This document shows positions 59,486 to 64,000 of a stretch of DNA of 64,000 nucleotides, piece by piece. This stretch comes from Halobacillus litoralis (GTDB taxonomy: Bacteria > Bacillota > Bacilli > Bacillales > Halobacillaceae): positions 1-64,000 of the forward strand of contig NZ_WMEW01000002.1 in assembly GCF_009856355.1 (NCBI RefSeq), written 5' to 3'. The number at the start of each line of letters is the position of its first letter. Within the stretch, counting starts at the first letter, position 1. The translations under genes and the position numbers were made by a program. Below the pieces are notes generated by a model. The model was not told the origin of the DNA. It did not search any database and saw nothing but the letters and a program-made list of their open reading frames with translations.

Positions 59486-61042
59486 ATGAGCTTACTAACA
59501 GTAAAGAACCTGAGCCACGGCTTTGGTGACCGTGCGATTTTTGAGGATGTTTCTTTCCGCTTATTAAAAGGAGAGCACATCGGTTTGATCGGGGCCAACG
59601 GCGAAGGGAAATCAACGTTTATGAATATCATCACAGGAAAGCTGGAACCGGATGCAGGGTCCATCACATGGTCCAAACGGATCCGGATCGGTTACCTCGA
59701 TCAGCACGCCGACCTTGCGAAGGGGATGACCATCCGAGACGTACTGAGAACAGCTTTCCAGTATTTATTTGATATGGAGCAGGAAATGAATACCCTCTTT
59801 GCGAAAATGGGAGACGCATCACCGGAAGAACTGGAAGCTCTGTTAGAGGAAACAGGAAGCATCCAGGATATGCTGACGAATAATGATTTCTACACCATTG
59901 ATGCAAAGGTGGATGAAGTCGCCAATGGAATCGGTCTGAATGATATCGGTCTTGACCGGGATGTTCATGACTTGAGCGGAGGCCAGAGGACGAAGGTGCT
60001 GCTTGCCAAGCTCCTTCTGGAAAAACCGGATATTCTGCTTCTGGATGAGCCGACCAACTACCTGGATGTCGAGCATATTGAATGGCTGCGAACCTACCTC
60101 CAGCAGTATGAGAATGCCTTCATCCTTATTTCCCACGACATTCCCTTTTTGAATAGTGTCGTCAATTTGATCTATCATATGGAAAATCAGGAATTAACCA
60201 GGTACCCAGGAGATTATGAGGAATTCCAAAGAGTATATGAAATGAAGAAACAGCAGCTGGAGGCCGCTTATAAAAAGCAGCAGAAAGAAATTGCGAATCT
60301 GAAGGATTTCGTCGCGCGTAATAAAGCCAACGCCGCTACGAGTAAAATGGCAATGAGCCGTCAGAAAAAACTTGATAAAATGGATGTCATCGAGCTGGAC
60401 AAAGAGAAACCAAAACCGAGTTTCCAGTTCAAGCAGGCCCGTACACCAGGAAAATATCTATTTGAAACGAAAGATCTTGTCATCGGCTATGACGAACCCC
60501 TTTCCCGTCCTTTGAATTTATCAATGGAACGCGGCCAGAAGATCGCTCTTTCCGGTGCCAACGGAATCGGAAAGACCACTCTGTTGAAAAGTATTCTTGG
60601 AGAAATTCAGCCCGTGTCTGGATCCGTGGAACTTGGGGACCATCTGCACATCGGGTACTTTGAACAGGAGCTTACAGATGTAGGAAACCGTACCTGTATC
60701 GAGGAAGTATGGGAGGAATTCCGCCACTTCACCCAGTATGAAGTTCGCGCGGCTCTCGCTAAATGCGGCCTGACGAGAAAACATATTGAAAGTAAGGTTC
60801 AGGTACTGAGCGGTGGAGAAAAAGCGAAGGTACGCCTTTGCAAGCTGATCAATAAAGAAACCAACCTACTTGTTCTTGACGAACCGACCAATCACCTGGA
60901 TGTGGACGCAAAAGCTGAGCTGAAAAGAGCCCTCCAAGAGTATAAGGGCAGTGTTCTTCTTATTTCACACGAACCTGAATTTTACCAGGACATTGTGACG
61001 GATGTATGGAACTGCGAAGACTGGACGACAAAAGTCTTTTAA
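59486..61042 (+). CDS. ABC-F family ATPase (YfmM-like)
   Basis: 518-aa soluble protein with two ABC domains and no membrane segment. Walker A LIGANGEGKSTFMNI and LSGANGIGKTTLLKS; signatures LSGGQRTKVLLAKLL and LSGGEKAKVRLCKL; Walker B LLLDEPTNYLDV and LVLDEPTNHLDV. The basic P-site tRNA-interaction linker lies between the domains (KKQQLEAAYKKQQKEIANLKD). ABC-F proteins act on stalled ribosomes; length and sequence are most like B. subtilis YfmM, a housekeeping type. ATG 59486 gives the family start; a GTG at 59474 also exists. Confidence 0.88.
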   Translation: MSLLTVKNLSHGFGDRAIFEDVSFRLLKGEHIGLIGANGEGKSTFMNIITGKLEPDAGSITWSKRIRIGYLDQHADLAKGMTIRDVLRTAFQYLFDMEQEMNTLFAKMGDASPEELEALLEETGSIQDMLTNNDFYTIDAKVDEVANGIGLNDIGLDRDVHDLSGGQRTKVLLAKLLLEKPDILLLDEPTNYLDVEHIEWLRTYLQQYENAFILISHDIPFLNSVVNLIYHMENQELTRYPGDYEEFQRVYEMKKQQLEAAYKKQQKEIANLKDFVARNKANAATSKMAMSRQKKLDKMDVIELDKEKPKPSFQFKQARTPGKYLFETKDLVIGYDEPLSRPLNLSMERGQKIALSGANGIGKTTLLKSILGEIQPVSGSVELGDHLHIGYFEQELTDVGNRTCIEEVWEEFRHFTQYEVRAALAKCGLTRKHIESKVQVLSGGEKAKVRLCKLINKETNLLVLDEPTNHLDVDAKAELKRALQEYKGSVLLISHEPEFYQDIVTDVWNCEDWTTKVF

Positions 61043-61245
61043 TGAAAAACCTTGTTATCAGATGCAGCTGCCTCTAAGGGCGGGAGTGGCCCCATGCAGC
61101 TGATCAATAAAGCCATGGCTGCATGCACCGCTGCAGCTTTCATGGTCTGATGCTCACAACATTCAAGCTGAAAGCCATGAGGGCAGCAGAAATACAGATA
61201 TTGCACTAACTTAAAGCCGGGATTCAATCCCGGCCTTTTTATGTC
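61043..61245 (+). other. 3' region of the ABC-F gene: two tiny overlapping frames and a terminator
   Basis: ATG 61092, preceded by GGGAG at seven bases, opens an 18-codon frame (MQLINKAMAACTAAAFMV). Its TGA overlaps a second ATG (TGATG) that opens a 19-codon frame (MLTTFKLKAMRAAEIQILH). A strong terminator, GCCGGGAT / ATCCCGGC plus CTTTTT, follows at 61216-61240. Repeated GCAGCTG/GCATGC words allow much RNA pairing. Whether the frames are translated is unknown. Confidence 0.35.
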
Positions 61246-61311
61246 TGCAAGGCAGTCCAACAGCCGGAATCGCTTCCATTATATATTCCAGAATTTTATG
61301 ATTGACACCCC

Positions 61312-61341
61312 CTCTTCCACGCTAATAAAATGTGGTAAGAA
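61312..61341 (+). promoter_or_regulatory. Sigma-A-type promoter of the YczE-like gene
   Basis: TTGACA (61312-61317), 18-bp spacer, TAAAAT (61336-61341), 52 bp before the start codon. Confidence 0.55.
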
Positions 61342-61392
61342 TTTTAGAGAATGCCATGCATTTTCATTTGGAAAAGGAAGGGAGGAACATAT

Positions 61393-62034
61393 ATGCTTTA
61401 CCGTTCAATCGTCTACCTGACCGGTATGCTTATTAACTTTTTCGGTGTCGCTCTGCTCATTAATGCCACGCTGGGAGCCGGATTCTGGACGTCATTTTTC
61501 ATCGGGGTCTCAGATCACCTCGGCTTCACAGTCGGTTTCTGGTATGGAGCTTTTCAGCTGCTTATCATCTTTATAAATGCGAAGCTTATGAAATCGATGC
61601 CGGAAATCCGGGCAGTCATTCCTGTATTCCTGGAAAGCCTGATTTTGGACTTCTGGCTCGAAATCGTCTTCGCAGGGGTCAATTTAACAGCTGCTCCTTT
61701 CTTCGTTAAAGTCGTTACACTTCTAGCCGGTGTCGTTATTATCGGTATTGGTGTAGCTATCTATATTCTGCCGGAATTTCCGAGAGCGCCTGTCGATCAG
61801 CTTTTCCTTGCGGTCAGTGAACGTTTCCAATTAAGTCTTCAGGCAGGCCAGACGATTGTAGCGGTCATCATGACCTCCCTGGCCTTCCTCATCGGAGGGC
61901 CTGTAGGACTTGGAACACTGGCCCCTATGCTGTTTCTCGGGCCCATCATCCAACTGGCCTATACAAGAGTTTATCCGCTTTATCACCGTCTGCCTGCATC
62001 AGCAGATAAAGCATATCAGGAAGCACCTTATTAA
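61393..62034 (+). CDS. YczE/YyaS-family integral membrane protein
   Basis: 213 aa, five or six helices. MLYRSIVYLTGMLINFFGVALLINATLGAGFWTSFFIGVSDH and the late FLIGGPVGLGTLAPMLFLGPIIQLAYTRV are characteristic of the YczE/YitT-related family, whose function is unknown. ATG 61393 after GGGAGG; the frame is open upstream to 61351. Confidence 0.85.
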   Translation: MLYRSIVYLTGMLINFFGVALLINATLGAGFWTSFFIGVSDHLGFTVGFWYGAFQLLIIFINAKLMKSMPEIRAVIPVFLESLILDFWLEIVFAGVNLTAAPFFVKVVTLLAGVVIIGIGVAIYILPEFPRAPVDQLFLAVSERFQLSLQAGQTIVAVIMTSLAFLIGGPVGLGTLAPMLFLGPIIQLAYTRVYPLYHRLPASADKAYQEAPY

Positions 62035-62047
62035 AAAGATTCACGAG

Positions 62048-62086
62048 CCTGCAGGGAAACCATGTGTTTCCCTGCAGGCTTTATTC
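62048..62086 (+). terminator. Terminator of the YczE-like gene
   Basis: Perfect 13-bp stem GCCTGCAGGGAAA / TTTCCCTGCAGGC with loop CCATGTG, then TTTATT. Confidence 0.85.
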
Positions 62087-62185
62087 ATCCTTTTCTTCAC
62101 TTCCATGATCAAACCCTGATTTCCCCCAATACAAAAGAAAGACAGCAGCAGCCACAATCATAAGAACGAATGTCATACCAAACAA
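62081..62185 (-). CDS. 34-aa small membrane protein
   Basis: TTG 62185 follows GGGGAGG at eight bases; ATG 62176 is an alternative start. The peptide has one helix (MTFVLMIVAAAVFLLYW) and a charged tail (DHGSEEKDE). The tail and ribosome site suggest a genuine small protein; no family recognised. Its stop touches the terminator of the convergent YczE-like gene. From 62186 to 62377 no gene was seen. Confidence 0.45.
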   Translation of the reverse strand: MFGMTFVLMIVAAAVFLLYWGKSGFDHGSEEKDE

Positions 62186-62377
62186 TTCCTCCCCCTCCCC
62201 GTTATATACCAATTATTTCAAGTCACCCCATAGATGACAACCCGGCCCTCCATACAAGCACCATTGATAAGCTCTTCAAAGAAGTTCAAGGAATCCCTGA
62301 GGAGTTTGATGGAAAGTTCTTCCCTTCGTGCCGAAGAATGTAAGAAGAACTTTTACTCATAGGGCAGTGACTGTCCT

Positions 62378-62587
62378 ATGAAAGACCGGGCAGATAAACC
62401 GTCGTCCAGCGCACTTGCCAAGCAGGAACCGGAATCGATCCCTGCCGTGGAGAAGGGCTTCCACGAAGAAATGAATGACGTCCCGAGCGGGGGAACCCTG
62501 CTGGAAGACGGTTCATTTGAATTCCAGTCGTGTGCGTTTTCGGATACCGGTACCAGGAAAATCCTGAGAAACAAGCCGATTACTTGA
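62378..62587 (+). CDS. Hypothetical 69-aa protein, doubtful
   Basis: A hydrophilic frame with codon use like the neighbours (KPSSSALAKQEPESIPAVEKG, EEMNDVPSGGTLLEDGSFEF), but no clear ribosome site and no recognised family. The sequence just upstream (about 62250-62340) also reads as protein-like in another frame before a stop, so this may be the remnant of a broken gene rather than an intact one. Confidence 0.3.
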   Translation: MKDRADKPSSSALAKQEPESIPAVEKGFHEEMNDVPSGGTLLEDGSFEFQSCAFSDTGTRKILRNKPIT

Positions 62588-62646
62588 TGATTCTGGTTCA
62601 TGGATGAAACTTGAAAACCCGGGATATCACCGTCTGGGGTGATTCT

Positions 62647-63051
62647 TTACCATTCGTGTAAAAATGGGCGGTTTTTCTCATCCAGACACGCTTTTATCCT
62701 TTCCAGAAAATTGGTCCATGTGACAAGCCTTTCAGCCTCTTCCAAAGTAAAAAAACCAACATCCAGTGCTTCTTCCGTCCTTTTCAATTCTCCCCCTGTC
62801 ACTTTCCCAATGAAGAGAGCATTGCAGATGGACCGTTCCACGTTCTGGTAAATCCCGCAAAATTGGATCACTTCAATTTTCAACCCACATTCTTCTTCCG
62901 CCTCTCTGACAGCAGCTGCCGTTAAGGATTCGCCTTCCTCTACCTGGCCGCCAGGGATTTCCCAGCCCCGCTTCGGTCCCTGAATCAATACAAATTTCCC
63001 TGTTTCATTCAGGATGACCGTCGCTGCAGATAAAATATGCTTCGGTGCCAT
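62647..63051 (-). CDS. NUDIX hydrolase
   Basis: 134 aa. The Nudix box GGQVEEGESLTAAAVREAEEECGL fits GX5EX7REUXEEXGU, giving a Mg2+-dependent hydrolase of a nucleoside diphosphate derivative; the substrate is unknown. ILSAATVILNETGKFVLIQGPKRGWEIPGG is the usual opening. AAGGATG precedes ATG 63051 (spacing ~11); an ATG at 63063 lies on top of that site. Confidence 0.85.
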   Translation of the reverse strand: MAPKHILSAATVILNETGKFVLIQGPKRGWEIPGGQVEEGESLTAAAVREAEEECGLKIEVIQFCGIYQNVERSICNALFIGKVTGGELKRTEEALDVGFFTLEEAERLVTWTNFLERIKACLDEKNRPFLHEW

Positions 63052-63119
63052 TGATTCCCACATCCTTGTATATAAAGTATGTTCTCCTGCTCATGCTGTC
63101 GTTCAACTGGAAGTATGAA

Positions 63120-64000
63120 TCACCAGGTGATAGGCAGGATGCGGTGTTCTTCCACATAGGAGATCAGACTTTTTATAACATCTTCAGCTGATCCACCTCT
63201 GCTTAACCTTGGACTCTGCCCGGCCCAGAGGGACATGTATTCCGGATTCCTGTCTGCGGCTGAAGCCTGCCTGATCGTTTTCGTCATCTGATTTTGTAAG
63301 GGGTAAGGGAGGATATCCTTGTGATTACTCAATGATCTGGTGAAATTGTTCCGGATGCCGCGTGCTGGTTTTCCGCTGAAGGCATTCGTTAGTGTCATTT
63401 CGTCTTCCCTGGCTGTTTGAATCATCTGTTTATGTAAATCATGCGCTCCACTTTCCCGGCTGGTAACAAAGGCAGTCCCCATCTGGACCCCTTCCGCTCC
63501 AAGGGAAAGAGCAGCTGAAAATCCACGTCCATCCATAATTCCACCCGCTCCGATGACCGGGATTTTTACGGCATCAACAACTTGGGGAATTAAGGAAAAG
63601 AGTCCAATCATACTTTTATCATAGCTCTGCAGGAACGATCCGCGGTGACCGCCGGCTTCACTTCCTTGAGCGACAACGATGTCCAGCCCTTTCATTTCAT
63701 TCAGCACAGCTTCTTCGACCGTAGTGGCTGTACCTATCGTGACGACACCCGATTGTTTCAATGCCTTCATCACCCGCCCCGAAGGCAGGCCGAACGTAAA
63801 ACTCACCACTGGAACCTTCTCTTCTAAAACAACATGGATCTGCTGTTCAAATAATTCCACATCAAGGGACGGATCCTGACGTTCATGTATGGCCAATTTA
63901 TCATAGTAGGGGGCTAAAACCTCATGAGCCGCTGTTATCTCTTCCCCGCTTGCTTCCGGATATTCCGGCACAAACAGGTTCACAGCAAATGAAGCATTGG
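63120..64000 (-). CDS. Nitronate monooxygenase (2-nitropropane dioxygenase family), 5' end beyond the window
   Basis: FMN-dependent TIM-barrel oxygenase that detoxifies propionate 3-nitronate. VVAQGSEAGGHRGSF (catalytic His), KIPVIGAGGIMDGRGFSAALSLGAEGVQMGTAFVTSRES (FMN phosphate site) and NAFSGKPARGIRNNF are diagnostic. The frame continues past the right edge (SFAVNLFVPE reads on without a stop), so the first ~55-60 residues are missing; the GTG at 63983 is internal. Confidence 0.88.
   Translation of the reverse strand, partial: NASFAVNLFVPEYPEASGEEITAAHEVLAPYYDKLAIHERQDPSLDVELFEQQIHVVLEEKVPVVSFTFGLPSGRVMKALKQSGVVTIGTATTVEEAVLNEMKGLDIVVAQGSEAGGHRGSFLQSYDKSMIGLFSLIPQVVDAVKIPVIGAGGIMDGRGFSAALSLGAEGVQMGTAFVTSRESGAHDLHKQMIQTAREDEMTLTNAFSGKPARGIRNNFTRSLSNHKDILPYPLQNQMTKTIRQASAADRNPEYMSLWAGQSPRLSRGGSAEDVIKSLISYVEEHRILPITW

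Noticed and set aside
61039..61260. 73-codon minus-strand frame opposite the ABC-F 3' region
   Set aside because: It reads through the terminator hairpin and has no ribosome site.
1..64000. CRISPR arrays, tRNA or rRNA genes, prophage modules
   Set aside because: No regularly spaced direct repeats, no tRNA cloverleaf or rRNA signature, and no phage structural or integrase genes were recognised anywhere in the window.

Overview
The window looks like chromosome from a spore-forming, probably salt-tolerant member of the Bacillaceae (Halobacillus/Virgibacillus/Oceanobacillus-like). This rests on strong AGGAGG ribosome sites, frequent TTG/GTG starts, sporulation genes (SpoVIF, a YjcZ-type peptide), a beta-lysine acetyltransferase of the compatible-solute type, and Firmicutes-type CadC, MntR, Fur and PurR sites. 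No rRNA, tRNA, CRISPR array or prophage was seen. Gene identities come from recognising protein motifs by eye; no database search was run.

Layout. 1-5.7 kb: a dispersed repeat pair, ftsW, two overlapping crcB genes, a nucleotidyltransferase, ablB and a TIGR01777 epimerase. 5.8-14 kb: two divergent transcription units. The leftward one encodes a lysine 6-dehydrogenase-like protein, an aldehyde dehydrogenase, a thiamine-diphosphate enzyme and an aminotransferase. The rightward one encodes a class III CoA-transferase and a glutaryl-CoA dehydrogenase-like enzyme. Read together they spell a complete route from L-lysine to crotonyl-CoA. 14-16 kb: uvsE and small conserved proteins. 16-27.4 kb: one long leftward cobalamin operon behind a cobalamin riboswitch (btuF, btuC, btuD-cbiZ fusion, cbiB, cobD, cobU, cobQ, cobS, cobC, a cobU-like gene, pduO, cblT, cblS). 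27.5-29.2 kb: a class D sortase and its likely wall-anchored substrate.

29-35 kb: YetF-like protein, FusB-type EF-G binding protein, a repeat copy, an MFS exporter, guaC with candidate PurR boxes, and a MerR/SRPBCC pair. 35-38 kb: manganese ABC transporter with a clear sigma-A promoter and MntR boxes. 38.2-39.2 kb: a decayed IS1595-family element carrying an AT-rich lipoprotein gene. 39.3-43.2 kb: Fur-controlled ferric hydroxamate transporter (fhuC-D-B-G). 43.3-50.7 kb: secreted M4 protease, repeat copies, the cadC-cadA metal resistance operon with operator, GNAT, microprotein, spoVIF, a DUF2268 protein and a YjcZ peptide. 50.7-64 kb: redoxin, AAA ATPase, a nucleoside hydrolase translationally coupled to a squalene-hopene/sesquarterpene cyclase, two YdcZ-type transporters flanking a Crp/Fnr regulator, a K+/H+ antiporter, a TrxB-like flavoprotein, an ABC-F protein, a YczE protein, NUDIX, and a nitronate monooxygenase cut by the right edge.

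The most interesting parts are the lysine-to-glutaryl-CoA gene set with its hairpin leader, the nucleoside hydrolase-terpene cyclase pair, the IS1595 remnant with passenger, and the two co-located families of intergenic repeats.
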